A stretch of 31,121 nucleotides of DNA from Trichomonas tenax (GCA_023091735.1 JALKBU010000608.1:1-31121); one strand, 5' to 3'. Shown: positions 1 to 9,519, counted from the first letter of the stretch. Numbers and translations: made by a program. The notes: a model not told the origin generated them from the letters alone.

Positions 1-59
1 CTATTGACACTTTTCCATTTTTCCCGCCCAAACACGTCACTTTCCTTTATATTTGACAT
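1..59 (-). CDS. N-terminus of an unidentified gene running off the left edge
   Basis: On the minus strand an ATG at 59-57 opens a frame with no stop to the window edge (19 full codons). It begins M-S-N-I-K-E-S-D and contains no recognisable domain. The call rests mainly on context: the upstream DNA on the same strand carries the TGACATGTAAATT-type element (82-94) at the same distance, about 23 bases before the ATG, as in front of three better supported genes. A second partial copy (ACATGTCAAA) lies at 69-78. The reading frame is short, so the coding claim is an inference from the promoter-like element plus the open frame. Confidence 0.4.
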   Translation of the reverse strand, partial: MSNIKESDVFGREKWKSVN

Positions 60-81
60 TCTGACTCTACATGTCAAACAT

Positions 82-94
82 AATTTACATGTCA
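82..94 (-). promoter_or_regulatory. Promoter-like element TGACATGTAAATT
   Basis: The plus strand reads AATTTACATGTCA. On the coding strand of the leftmost gene this is TGACATGTAAATT, 23 bases before its ATG. It is the same string as at 29462-29474 and differs by one base from that at 2986-2998. Confidence 0.45.
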
Positions 95-1234
95 GAAAAG
101 CACGTTGTTCTATTTTGTCCCAGTCCCAATTACACAGAAAGTGAAAAAAAGTAGTTGAACAGCTATATCCTAGTCAGTGAGACATTCATTGAAAAAAGCA
201 GGAAAAGGACTTTTTATTTGAAATTAATTTTGAATAGTTCGGAGTAAGCGGTAAAGTCAGTGGTATGTTACAAATATGATTTCTAATTAGCTTGTTGTTG
301 GACTGAAATGTATAGTTCATAGAAATTTCTTACAGGTAATGGAAACCAAATCGTATCACGAAAACTAGCGTGAAAAAATCTATGCAAAGCCAACAAACGC
401 TTGCACTCTAGCTAAATATGCATATATTTGAATATAAAGACTTTTCCCGTATATGGCGAAATTATGAATTTTCGTAACACCCTAAAAGACTCTTTTTTAA
501 GCATTAGATGATTTTGTCTTCATCTCTAAGACCAATAGCCACGCTTAGTGAGCATTTTGAAATCGTTTAATAAATTTGATCATTTTATGCTAAAGAAGAA
601 GCTTCTTGGATTAATTATCGTACCTTTTGCAATGTTCATGTTAGCAAGAATACTATGGCAAAAGATTGCATACCCTGTCTTTGTTGGTGAGCGAAAACTT
701 TCTTTGTTCCCGTGAAATAATGAGACGATAGAAAAAGTACGTTAAAAAGCGCGATTGTACATTTGGTTATTTTGTGTCAATTCGAAAATATATACATGAA
801 CATCAATGAGAAATGCCTGTGTAGATGTTTACTAAATTGAGAAAGCTGATGGTATCCCGGCACACGCAGAAACACATATCATGGGCCTCCCAAGGTGCTG
901 TGCAATGGTGACAATCGTTAGATATCAATTTTGGAAAATTCTGCTAATTATGTCACCAAAAAAGAGAAAGGAGCTGAGAAACTGCAGTCAAGCATATCCT
1001 CAATGCTATTTTCGTGATAAAAATATAAAATTATTTTTCTATAAAATGACTAAACAAATAATTATATGAGTCTTATTAAAAATTTGAATGCTCAAATCAA
1101 TCTCGCCAGATTTATTAAAAACAAGTTATTTATAGCATGCATTCTTGCAATACTATAATATCCAGATTTATAAACTAAAAAGTTCTGATAAAAGTGATAA
1201 ACTAAAAGGTGACGATTTTGAAATAAATCCCGCT
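95..1234. other. Long intergenic region without a convincing gene
   Basis: Mostly AT-rich and stop-dense. Two short open stretches stand out and neither is convincing. At 587-715 an ATG frame of 42 codons encodes a Lys start, a hydrophobic stretch (LLGLIIVPFAMFML) and a basic tail, like a tiny membrane peptide. At 841-1069 a locally GC-richer stretch is open for about 75 codons (ATG at 881) with no recognisable domain. The sequence from 1147 to 1234 is in frame with the SUMO ligase gene but has no ATG. No RNA gene was recognised. Confidence 0.4.
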
Positions 1235-2359
1235 ATGGAACAAAATATGCAGTTTGGCGATTCTTTCGATTTTCAGGAGTTCCCTGATCAGCAGGGGGCG
1301 CACCAGAACAGCGAAGAAGATCAGAGCCAGGCAGCTCAGTCTCCAGGTAATGTTCTCAGTCAAGAAGACTTCGATTCACTTATAAAAACAGTTCAATTAC
1401 TCCGCATTTCTCAACTTAGATACATCGTCCAAAAGTTTCAAATACCAGCGAGTGGAAATAAAACAAAATTACTTGGACTCGTTATTCAAATTTTCCACAA
1501 TTTGCGCTTCGATCCGGTACTAGTACAGATATTTCAAGAAATTAACAACTTACTTGCACAACAAGACGCACCTTTCTCGTCACCATCTTTGACTTCGAGC
1601 TCAATCGAGCTTTCTCAGCCAAATCCAGAATATATTCCGTCGTTCAACCCTTGCATTATCATCAACTTCGATGGATCCGTGTTCGGACCACTTCTTGCCA
1701 AGCCAGGAAGAAGCTCGAATAAATTCAGATTCACAACGCCTCCAATGATTGGACCAACCATTGTGACATTTTTGTTCTACAATGGTAATCCACAGCCGTT
1801 TTCTATACAATTTGAGCTTAACGGCATTCCATTTGAAATTTCTAAGGATGATTCACAGCCAGCACCAATTGATGTTACAGCTGTGTTATCTCAACCAGGA
1901 ATAGAGAATGTGCTCGATATAAAGGCAGTTAATTGCGCGGTTCCAATTATGATTCAATTATTCCAGTACGAATATGTTGGCTTAAAGGCGTGCATTCATC
2001 AGATTTGCGGAAATATTGATATTACAAGAGAGCAACCGATGGTCAAAACAAATACTTGCGCCCATCATATTGGTTTCTCTCTTGTTCAGTATCTCTCGTC
2101 TGCTTTGGCAACGGGACATTGGTTCTGTCCTGTCTGTGGTGCTGACGCATCACTCCAGAACCTCATTGTCATGCAGGCAGTTCCTGTTCAAAATCCACCA
2201 CAACAGCCACAGCTTCAAATGAATCAGCAGCAGCAACAACAGATGCAGCAGTTTATGATGTCGCCAACACCAATTCTATCAGAAAGTATCTTTGGTTTGC
2301 AATCAGGCGATTTCTTCCAGGCAGGTCTAATTGATCAAATGGACTGGGACACGTTTTGA
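1235..2359 (+). CDS. PIAS/Siz-type SUMO E3 ligase (SAP, PINIT, SP-RING)
   Basis: 374 residues from the ATG at 1235; the frame is open back to a TAG at 1133, but that part has no ATG. A Gln/Glu/Asp-rich start is followed by a SAP-like helix pair (about residues 52-90, including GNKTKLLGLV), a PINIT-like beta region (about 135-250) and an SP-RING (about 262-312). The zinc ligands are visible as C275-A-H277 and C298-PV-C301, with the family spacing between the Cys-x-His and Cys-x-x-Cys pairs and a following hydrophobic LIV. The tail is Gln-rich (330-340). In this family the SP-RING binds the SUMO-charged Ubc9 and the SAP and PINIT regions select chromatin and PCNA-like substrates. A nuclear location is therefore expected. 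At 374 residues it is short next to yeast Siz1 or animal PIAS, mainly because the C-terminal region is reduced. The domain order makes the family call firm; substrates are unknown. Confidence 0.85.
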   Translation: MEQNMQFGDSFDFQEFPDQQGAHQNSEEDQSQAAQSPGNVLSQEDFDSLIKTVQLLRISQLRYIVQKFQIPASGNKTKLLGLVIQIFHNLRFDPVLVQIFQEINNLLAQQDAPFSSPSLTSSSIELSQPNPEYIPSFNPCIIINFDGSVFGPLLAKPGRSSNKFRFTTPPMIGPTIVTFLFYNGNPQPFSIQFELNGIPFEISKDDSQPAPIDVTAVLSQPGIENVLDIKAVNCAVPIMIQLFQYEYVGLKACIHQICGNIDITREQPMVKTNTCAHHIGFSLVQYLSSALATGHWFCPVCGADASLQNLIVMQAVPVQNPPQQPQLQMNQQQQQQMQQFMMSPTPILSESIFGLQSGDFFQAGLIDQMDWDTF

Positions 2360-2653
2360 ATTTGTTCGATAATTATGTATAAAAAGGCGCAGGCTAATTT
2401 TATTTTCCTATCTTTTTCACAGAATTAATTTATTGGTAATAAAATTATTTAAATAGATTGTGTAACCACCCCTCATCTTTCCATTCTAAATACGTAAAAT
2501 TATAAATTTGTTATATTGATTAACACCGATAAAAGCAATAGTATTTGATACAGAAAATGTTAATTTTATACTCTAATTTAACCTAAAGTACAAATATTTT
2601 TATTGATAAAAATAGAAACAAAGAATAATACAATATAATATAAAGACAACGTC
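2360..2653. other. Convergent intergenic spacer
   Basis: AT-rich DNA between the 3' ends of the SUMO ligase gene and the small minus-strand gene. No open frame, repeat or RNA gene was recognised. Confidence 0.5.
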
Positions 2654-2968
2654 TTACAATGAAAGGATATGATTAGCAATTGTATTGAAATCGGAGAAAT
2701 CGACGTTTTGTGTGATTGCATCTTCGATTTTGAGTTTTCGCTTGTCACAGTCACCAAATAAATTGGAAACAGCAAGGTGAAGTGCTTCAACCTCTGTATC
2801 CAACTGCTGCTTTGTTTTAACTTTGTCTGGAGAATCATCTTCAGTTATAACGAGTTCCTGATTGGTAATGCGTGTGATAGCGCTGACTGTTGTCTTACGG
2901 AGATTTTCGAATGCTCGAACTAACTCTGTCATTTGTGGATCGAATTGCCTCTCTGTTTGCTGCTCCAT
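2654..2968 (-). CDS. Small coiled-coil protein of unknown function
   Basis: 104 residues from an ATG at 2968. The protein is almost entirely helical in pattern, with hydrophobic heptad spacing in residues 12-40 and 55-85, and is acidic with no Cys cluster, signal peptide or membrane segment. Length and pattern recall small helical subunits of assemblies such as Mediator, prefoldin-like or tethering complexes, but no family signature is strong enough to name one. The gene looks real: it has a proper ATG, a complete frame, and a TGACACGTAAATT element 18 bases before the ATG matching the one in front of the 1739-residue gene. The promoter region also has an AAAAGTGAC string, the reverse of the GTCACTTTT seen at other starts. 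Confidence 0.6.
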   Translation of the reverse strand: MEQQTERQFDPQMTELVRAFENLRKTTVSAITRITNQELVITEDDSPDKVKTKQQLDTEVEALHLAVSNLFGDCDKRKLKIEDAITQNVDFSDFNTIANHILSL

Positions 2969-2985
2969 TATTTTGTCACTTTTAT

Positions 2986-2998
2986 AATTTACGTGTCA
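2986..2998 (-). promoter_or_regulatory. Promoter-like element TGACACGTAAATT
   Basis: The plus strand reads AATTTACGTGTCA. It lies 18 bases upstream of the ATG of the 104-residue gene and differs by one base from the copies at 82-94 and 29462-29474. Confidence 0.45.
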
Positions 2999-3227
2999 AA
3001 ATATTTCTTCAATGTCAAATTGGTTTTTCTTACTATCAGAATCAATAACAGATAAAATAACTCTTATGACTAAGTATTGTACATTATTTTCAATGATCTT
3101 TATCAATATCATTGATCAATTCATTATACTTATCAACATCAAGAATAGATTTTTATAAACACTCGGTTACAACTAAAGTTATAGCTTTCAAGGGTCATGA
3201 AAATAATTTATTTAAGTAAAAGAAAGT

Positions 3228-4116
3228 TTATTTCTTGAATATTTCAAGAATTGTGTCAACAAGAGATAGGATTCCAAGCGATGATGCAAGCATCTTAACA
3301 TACTCAAAGAAGTCGTTATTTGTCAAGATTGTACCGTTTGCAAGAACATGGAAGAATAATTCCAAGTTTCCTGTGTTAATAAGGATGCCGTACTCTTCTT
3401 CAATCATTCCATCTTTGAAGAGCTGTTTTCCAATTTCATAATTGTGTCCACTAATTGCCATTGTTGGGATTCCACTTCTCATCATGTCTTCCTTTGGCTG
3501 ATCCTTTGTTTTCGCAAGACAAATATCAATAATCTCCTTGTTACCATTTTGGAGAGTAAAAGACAATGTTCGAAGCGTGATTGGATAATTATTTTTTATT
3601 AAGTAGTGGAAACACTTCACAGCACCGAAGCATGCTGCTCAATCGATGATGCAGTGATATGGATCAGCAAGCTTGAACATACGAATTGGATCACGTAATA
3701 ATTTGACCACAGATTTTCTTCTGGTTTTGGGCACTTCGCTTTTAATTTTTCGACATTGTTGTGAAGCGCATTGTTGATTGGACTGCCTTTCTCATCAATT
3801 TCGAAGATTTCTTCGAAATTATTCCAATAGCGAGGCTTGCAAAGATCATATTCTAAGCCCAGTGCAGCCATCATAGGGCCTCCATACTGATGTGGTACTC
3901 AAAATGCTCTCTAAGATATGAAAGATGATTCTTTGCAGACCAGTCAATCAACTTGAGAACAAATTTGAGTGAAACATCAAGATTTTTGATAGCTGCCTGA
4001 ATGCTCTTGAAAACTTCCTCAACAGTTTTCTCGCCGAAGTGGTAGATGAAGTCTATCATCACTATGGCAGAAAGGAACTTCTCACGAAGGGTTGCTTCGA
4101 TTTTTGAAGAATCCAT
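3228..4116 (-). pseudogene. DUF3447/ankyrin-type protein gene, broken by frameshifts and a stop
   Basis: Three consecutive open stretches on the minus strand (4116-3871, 3874-3617, 3620-3228) read as one trichomonad-style DUF3447/ankyrin protein in different frames. It starts MDSSKIEATL at 4116. The first break is at about 3870-3885, where a +1 shift ends the first stretch and the frame continues with MMAALGLEYD. The second is at about 3715-3725, in an A-rich GAAGAAAAT. After it the right frame continues as KSVVKLLRDP, then meets an in-frame TGA at about 3639-3641, before AACFGAVKCFHYLIKNN. That last part has the family's CFxYL repeat signature, and a second repeat with GNKEIIDICL follows. 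Three independent lesions make loss of function likely. Assembly error is possible for the two shifts but less so for the stop. Confidence 0.7.
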
Positions 4117-4699
4117 TATTTTTTATGTTATGTTTCTTTTGAATTAAAATATTCAAAAGTTAATCGTATTCTTCTCAAACTGATCGATTTCTGAGAAAAA
4201 TGCCGTTTTTCAAAATAATTTAAATGTATATTATGGTGTTATCTCTATTTGGTTGAGACTTGTTTTATATCATCATAATGCTTGAAAAAGTCATTTAAAT
4301 CATAATTTTGAAGCCAATTGGTAAAACAACATTCTATGTTTCATTTTTTAGGCCAGTGCGAGGATGCTGATGACTTAAGAACTTGCGTTACCCATCAGAT
4401 GATAAAAAACATTTTCTTGATAAATAAAATCCAATTGATTTTCTAGAAATGAGTTAGTTTCCCAGAGTTTCACCTTTCTCGTCCTCAACATCCCTATATT
4501 TTAGGGCCAGAAAAAAGAGCATTCTTCAGTTTCTCTCTCTGATGCTTTCACTAATGAGGACATCGAAGATAAGAAATCTCTTAATGTTAAGATCAGTTTC
4601 TCACGATTCTGAGAAATTCGCAAAGAATGTTGATAAAATGCAATGTTCACATACTGATATCATTTTTTTTTTAAAAAAAAAAAAAAAGGAACATATCAA
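4117..4699. other. Intergenic region with a T10-A15 homopolymer pair
   Basis: No gene was recognised. A frame at about 4505-4615 reads like a coding remnant (SLSDAFTNEDIEDKKSLNV) and then stops, and may belong to the decayed ankyrin locus to its right. At 4663-4687 ten T are followed directly by fifteen A. Such a self-complementary homopolymer pair is length-unstable and may be where an insertion ended. Confidence 0.4.
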
Positions 4700-5340
4700 A
4701 TAATGTATTCATGCTATTGAACACCTGGTTGATGTCAACTTTTCAAGAATAAGTGGTGCGGATTCAAACTTACCTTAATAGAAATATAATAACAAGTTAT
4801 AGGGATATGATCGCAAGACGGAACATATGTTGGGCTTCAGTGGATCTCTCTTCAAAGCGAGAATTCAATTATCTAATGTGGTAACAATGTATGCACTCAA
4901 GAACCAATGCTATTTAACACATGAATACGTTACCTCTTACTTTCATGGCAAGTTTATTTAATAATGCAAGATGCGCTTGACTTTTTCAGTGTTAATCATA
5001 TTATTGTTAATGAAAAATATTGAACGTATACTGCCATTGAAGGAAAATCCCTTAATATTGTTCAATATCTAGTCGAACACGGAACAGATGTCAGCAGAAA
5101 ATCAATCACATTTAATTAACGTAAATCAGTTACATGTTATCATCATTATTATTTAGTAATTTAGATATCCATTATCAACTGCTGTTGAAACGGTGTCCCT
5201 CGAAATCGTTCAATACATAGTTGAATATGGCGCTGAGGTCAACATGAACGTAATCAATCATTAACATCTGCATATCAATGCGATGTCATATTGCAATTGA
5301 AATGCAGTCTCTAATATCGAAGGATGTCATAAAATGAATG
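4700..5340 (+). pseudogene. Decayed ankyrin-repeat modules
   Basis: Separated pieces in the plus direction translate as ankyrin units without a continuous frame. One lies at about 4713-4741 (IEHLVDVNF). A second, at about 5034-5096, reads KSLNIVQYLVEHGTDVS. A third, at about 5168-5250, reads YPLSTAVETVSLEIVQYIVE followed by YGAEVN. A shortened last unit ending in a stop may lie at 5300-5335. The units are joined by AT-rich spacers of about 70-150 bases with stops in every frame, some holding the words TTATCATCATTAT and ATATCCATTATCAA that are also found in the spacers at 22.5-23.2 kb. The two loci are therefore related copies. No start or DUF3447 part is visible here in the plus direction. 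Confidence 0.6.
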
Positions 5341-5593
5341 CTCTGCTGACTTGTAGAAATTCACAAATAACTTTATGAATATATTCTCATCAAAATATTA
5401 TATTTTAATCAACTACCATACTATACTTCATCCAGATGAACTAAGTAATAAAGCATGATGACTATTTAAAAAGAACAATGAGTGGAATTTCAATATCTAG
5501 CTTTCAGGATGAGATTTTGATAATAAATAGTTTGTAAAAAGTGAAATTCTATATATTTTGATATCAATGATAGAGTTAAAAAGAATTGATGTT

Positions 5594-5617
5594 GTCACTT
5601 TTGTAATGTCACTTTTT
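5594..5617 (+). promoter_or_regulatory. Tandem initiator-like GTCACTTTT before the WDR5-like gene
   Basis: Two copies of GTCACTTTT lie at 5594-5602 and 5608-5616, fitting the trichomonad initiator rule TCA-pyrimidine-A/T. The second is only four bases before ATG 5621. This is why 5621 was preferred over the ATGs at 5567 and 5606. Confidence 0.5.
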
Positions 5618-5620
5618 ACA

Positions 5621-7012
5621 ATGTGGAAACTTAAAAACGAGATTTCTCCGGATCTAAACGATCCTGTTTCTTGCTTACAGTTTTCACCCGATGGAAACTT
5701 ATTCGCTGTTGGATTTTCTAACGGCGTTTTGTCTATTGTCGAAACAGAAACAGGAAATTTAATCAAGAAAATTTTTGCTCACAAGAAAGGAATCAATCAA
5801 GTGAAATGGGCAAAGAATTCCACGATTTTGATCTCCTGCTCTGATGATGGCAACATAAACTCGTACAGAACAACAGATTATGAAATTATTTCAGAATGCA
5901 TTGGCCATCATTCGTATGTTTTCTCGTGCGACATTTCTCCATCAAAATTACGTATCGCGAGTGGCAGTTATGACGAAAGTGTTCGAATTTGGGAAACGGC
6001 CACAGGAAAATGTCTTCGAATGATCTCAGCACATAATGATCCTGTGTCCTCTGTCTGCTTCAATCACGACGGGCAGTTTGTTATATCGAGTTCATGGGAC
6101 GGGTTTTGCAGAATTTTTGAAACATTCAGCGGATTATGTGTTAAGTCTGTTAACCTCGAAGGTATTCCTATTTCGCATATGGAAATCGCTCCGAACGATG
6201 CATATTTGCTTGTTTCATTACTTCAATCAAAAATTAAATTAATAAGCCTCGCTGGCAAAGAACAGAAGTTAAAAGCTATGTACTCGGGTCATGATAACTA
6301 TAATTTCCCTGTTTTCTCTGGTTTCCTTTATTACACTGATGAAAATGGAAAACGAAAAGTTGAAGTTTACAGTGGAACAGAGAATTCATATGCAGTTGGA
6401 TGGGATTTAGAATCAATGCAACCAAAATGGGCAATTCCTATGGAATACGAAATCCAAGAGCTTCCTCCTGAGCCAAAAATTCGAAAAGTTATTCAGAAAC
6501 AACCTCAACAGCAGCCGCAAACTCAACAACAACCTGAACAGCAGCAAGCTCAACAGCAAGATCAGAATCAGCAAAATCCTGGAAATCCAAATCTCGATAT
6601 GCTTGAAACATTATTGTCAAAATCTGTACCACAACAGAATATTTCTCAGTCACAACAGCAAGATCAGAAACCTGGTGAAGGAGATAAATCAGAAGAGAAG
6701 AAAGAGCCTGAACCAGCGCCAATACCGAGATATAGAGTTATAAAAGGATTTCCATCTATCGCTGTTAGCGCACATCCTTCTGGAGGATTGCTTCTTACAG
6801 CATACGGCCCACGCGGTGCTCAGATAGCTATATGGGAGAGGACAGCTGAAACTGATAGTCAGCCAGTAGAACTGCCTCCACCACTGCCTCCTTATGTATT
6901 CTGTGATCCACCAAAGGCCAAAGGCTTGAACGATGATTCTTCGGACTCAGAACCAGATGTCATGCCTGGAGCTGCTGCTGCAGATCCTACAGGGGGATCT
7001 TCATCTGACTAA
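5621..7012 (+). CDS. WDR5/Swd3-like WD40 protein with a Gln-rich insert before the last blade
   Basis: 463 residues from ATG 5621 (MWKLKNEIS). The first ~285 residues follow the WDR5 blade order closely: HKKGINQVKW, then GHHSYVFSCDISP, SGSYDESVRIW, AHNDPVSSVCFNHDG, SSSWDGFCRIF and GHDNYNFPVFSGF. The SGS-DESVRIW-x-TGKCL and AH-DPVS strings are characteristic of WDR5/Swd3 as opposed to other WD40 families. The aromatic residues that line the WDR5 arginine pocket appear kept (F of YVF, F of PVFSGF). Between blades six and seven about 95 residues of Gln/Pro and Lys/Glu-rich sequence intervene. Blade seven (FPSIAVSAHPSGG to IAIWERT) then closes the propeller, followed by an acidic Ser/Asp tail. 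WDR5 is the scaffold of COMPASS-type H3K4 methyltransferases, so a nuclear role is inferred. Its 3' end faces the ankyrin/AT-hook gene 145 bases away. Confidence 0.8.
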   Translation: MWKLKNEISPDLNDPVSCLQFSPDGNLFAVGFSNGVLSIVETETGNLIKKIFAHKKGINQVKWAKNSTILISCSDDGNINSYRTTDYEIISECIGHHSYVFSCDISPSKLRIASGSYDESVRIWETATGKCLRMISAHNDPVSSVCFNHDGQFVISSSWDGFCRIFETFSGLCVKSVNLEGIPISHMEIAPNDAYLLVSLLQSKIKLISLAGKEQKLKAMYSGHDNYNFPVFSGFLYYTDENGKRKVEVYSGTENSYAVGWDLESMQPKWAIPMEYEIQELPPEPKIRKVIQKQPQQQPQTQQQPEQQQAQQQDQNQQNPGNPNLDMLETLLSKSVPQQNISQSQQQDQKPGEGDKSEEKKEPEPAPIPRYRVIKGFPSIAVSAHPSGGLLLTAYGPRGAQIAIWERTAETDSQPVELPPPLPPYVFCDPPKAKGLNDDSSDSEPDVMPGAAAADPTGGSSSD

Positions 7013-7156
7013 TGTTATATATTATATATTATTTGTTTTAAATAAAAACTTATTTGTATGATTTTCCAACGTCGAATTTATTTAAAAAAATGAGCCCAAA
7101 AATTATAAGTAAAAAATGGTGCTCAATTATCAAAACAAAACAATAAACAAATAAAT

Positions 7157-9097
7157 TTATTCACTTGAAGAGTCATCATCAATAACAATATAATCACCTT
7201 TCTCATAAAAAGGCTCTTTCAGCTTTCGAGAAGTACATGTTCGAGTGTTCATTAGCGCGGATGTCTTTACTGGATCATCTTCGACATCAATAGGAATATT
7301 AGTTTGTGCTATTAGATTGACAACTGGTGGTGCTTTCGCTACAGGGCTTGGTAATGATAATACTGGTTGCGCATTTTGGACTGCTCGATTTTTCGGTGGA
7401 CGGCCGCGCTTCTTAGGAAGAACTGGAGTGATAGTTAATGGACCTGGATTTGTCTGTGGTGCTGTCATTTGGCTCATGACTGGATTTGCCTGTGGCATCA
7501 TAGGTAATGCAGCCTGCTGTGCTCTGTAATCCATGAAGATTTGGAACTTATTTGGATCTTTGGCAAATGAAAGATCTTTAACTTTGTCATAAGCCAACAT
7601 CCTTGCAGCCGCTGCAGTAGCGGCCTTAGATTTCGTTGACTTAGCACGCTGCTTTCTGATTTTGAGAAATTTTCTACTCTTTTCATCAATATTTGCACCT
7701 GATTCTGCTAAAAATTCAGCAACAGCTTTGTGTCGATTAAGAACAGCAAACATCAGAGGTGTGTGATCAGCCAATTTTTCTTCGAACATGTTATAATTTT
7801 CTTTATAAGCCATTGGATTCAATGCAGCGTTATGTTCCACTAAAACTTTGCATGCATCGAGAGATCCTTCCCACGCAGCAAAATGCAAAGGAGTCCATCT
7901 TTTTGCTGCTTCTTTGTTAACATCTGCTCCATTCTCAATGAGAACTTGGGAAACGCCGACATTGTTGTACTGTGCAGCGTCATGAAGAGGAGAACGCTTA
8001 TTGAGATTTATTGGTGAATCATATTTAATTAAGAGTTTGCACATGTCAACGTCCCCGTTTATTGCAGCATATGAAAGCGGATTCCTTCTTGATTTGGACT
8101 GCTTTGACGGGTCCGCGCCATTCTTGAGACAAAATTCTTCTAAAATCAAAGAACCGAGATCAGATAATCTTGCAAGCAAACCAAGATGATCGTATGATAA
8201 GTTGATGCCGGCTTTGTTCAAAACACCGAAAATTAATGCTTTAATATTTCCACATTCCAACAGTGTTGCTGGAGCAACAATTTTGCATCCATCTTTGTCC
8301 AAGAACCAGTCAGCAATTGAATTTTGATTGTAAACAACTGCAACTTCAAAAGGATCTTCACATTTGTTTCCTAAGTTTTCACATGTTCGAATTATTTCGT
8401 GATTTCCACCAATAATAGCATCATAGAGTCCACCAGAACTAAATGGGACCTCATTTAGTAGCAAAAACTTGAAGCAATTGATTGATCCAAATCTTGCAGC
8501 GAGTTCTATTGGATTTATCATATTCCCGTGATCAATAAACAACCTGATATCAAAGTTGTAGTTTGGATGAGACATAAGTTTTTGTAGTTCGTCGATATTA
8601 TCATTAATAATATAATATCCAGCAGAATTTTTAGGAAATATCGAATATAACTCGTCAACTTTGAATTTCGATGCATAGTAATAAGGTGAATACGAGAAGT
8701 ATTTAACTCCTTTGTCAACTAAAATCATTTGAAAATATTTGCTTAATGACGATGCAAATGGATCTTTGATGAGAGAATTGACTGGATTTGTGAAATCGAA
8801 CGATAAGGGTATCTTCGGTATCGTGTAAAAATTTTTTACTGCAGTTATTAAATCGATGTAAAGTTTTAATTTCTTTGCGCGTGAAATCCATAGTTTTGAT
8901 ATGATATACAACAAAGTGTTTTGTTCTTTAGGGTTTTCTTTCAGAAAATTTTTCGTAAATTCGATACATTCTTCCAAATTCTCTTCACTGATATCAATGA
9001 GATGATCGTAGAGTTGCACGTACTGATCCAATTCCTCTGGAAACTCATCTTGGCAGATATATTTGACTTTCCTGCGAGGACCATAAATTTTAGGCAT
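7157..9097 (-). CDS. DUF3447/ankyrin-repeat protein with AT-hook and SIM-like motifs
   Basis: 646 residues from the ATG at 9097 (MPKIYGPRRK); the nine codons before it start at TTG. The first ~320 residues are the trichomonad DUF3447-type region (NPIELAARFGSINCFKFLLL, then AIIGGNHEIIRTCE). Ankyrin repeats follow at about 330-475 (NPLSYAAINGDVDMCKLLIK; RSPLHDAAQYNNVGVSQVLI; TPLHFAAWEGSLDACKVLVE; TPLMFAVLNRHKAVAEFLAE). Then come a basic/Ala stretch (KSKAATAAAA), an AT-hook core KKRGRPPKNR near residue 560, the string IPIDVEDD, and a C-terminus YIVIDDDSSSE. The last two match the SUMO-interacting pattern of a short Val/Ile core next to acidic residues. AT-hooks bind the minor groove of AT-rich DNA, so this is probably a chromatin protein, unlike the usual family members. 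An AAAAGTGAC (GTCACTTTT on the coding strand) lies at 9128-9136. Confidence 0.8.
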   Translation of the reverse strand: MPKIYGPRRKVKYICQDEFPEELDQYVQLYDHLIDISEENLEECIEFTKNFLKENPKEQNTLLYIISKLWISRAKKLKLYIDLITAVKNFYTIPKIPLSFDFTNPVNSLIKDPFASSLSKYFQMILVDKGVKYFSYSPYYYASKFKVDELYSIFPKNSAGYYIINDNIDELQKLMSHPNYNFDIRLFIDHGNMINPIELAARFGSINCFKFLLLNEVPFSSGGLYDAIIGGNHEIIRTCENLGNKCEDPFEVAVVYNQNSIADWFLDKDGCKIVAPATLLECGNIKALIFGVLNKAGINLSYDHLGLLARLSDLGSLILEEFCLKNGADPSKQSKSRRNPLSYAAINGDVDMCKLLIKYDSPINLNKRSPLHDAAQYNNVGVSQVLIENGADVNKEAAKRWTPLHFAAWEGSLDACKVLVEHNAALNPMAYKENYNMFEEKLADHTPLMFAVLNRHKAVAEFLAESGANIDEKSRKFLKIRKQRAKSTKSKAATAAAARMLAYDKVKDLSFAKDPNKFQIFMDYRAQQAALPMMPQANPVMSQMTAPQTNPGPLTITPVLPKKRGRPPKNRAVQNAQPVLSLPSPVAKAPPVVNLIAQTNIPIDVEDDPVKTSALMNTRTCTSRKLKEPFYEKGDYIVIDDDSSSE

Positions 9098-9511
9098 CAA
9101 AAAAATTGTCACCTTTATTCTCAAAATAAAAGTGACAAATGAAGAATTTAGTCGTTTTCAAGATAATTTGATCGGCAATAAGATATAATCCTTGTGGGAT
9201 TATATTGACTTTTTCCATTATAAATTTAATACTAAAGTATCTTTTCATGATTGCATTTTGATATTCAAAAAAAAATTGAATCAAAACCAAAAATCTTCAC
9301 ATCGAAATTTTATAAATAATGTATATTATGTAACAAAAATTATTAAAAAGATTTTCGAAAATTTACAAAATAATTGAGAAATCTTTATTTTTTAATAATG
9401 TTTAAAACTTTTTTAAGAAAAATATTTTTGGAAACTTTTTATTCGTGAATTTAGCGAAAATATATGGATAAAAATGCGATGGTGAGAATCTCGAAAAATT
9501 TAAAAGATATA

Positions 9512-9519
9512 TCACTTTT
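9512..9519 (+). promoter_or_regulatory. Initiator-like TCACTTTT before the small membrane protein gene
   Basis: TCACTTTT sits 11 bases before the ATG at 9531 and matches the trichomonad initiator pattern; a second TCATT is at 9522-9526. Confidence 0.45.

Noticed and set aside
881..1069. 62-codon ATG frame
   Set aside because: No domain, no promoter-like element, and Lys/Ile-rich drift at the end; left as intergenic, although the first third is unusually GC-rich.
1145..1234. N-terminal extension of the SUMO ligase
   Set aside because: Its first codon is TTG and no ATG occurs before 1235.
5558..5620. Longer N-terminus for the WDR5-like protein
   Set aside because: It begins at TTG or ATGs that precede the initiator-like GTCACTTTT, and WDR5 relatives do not need it.
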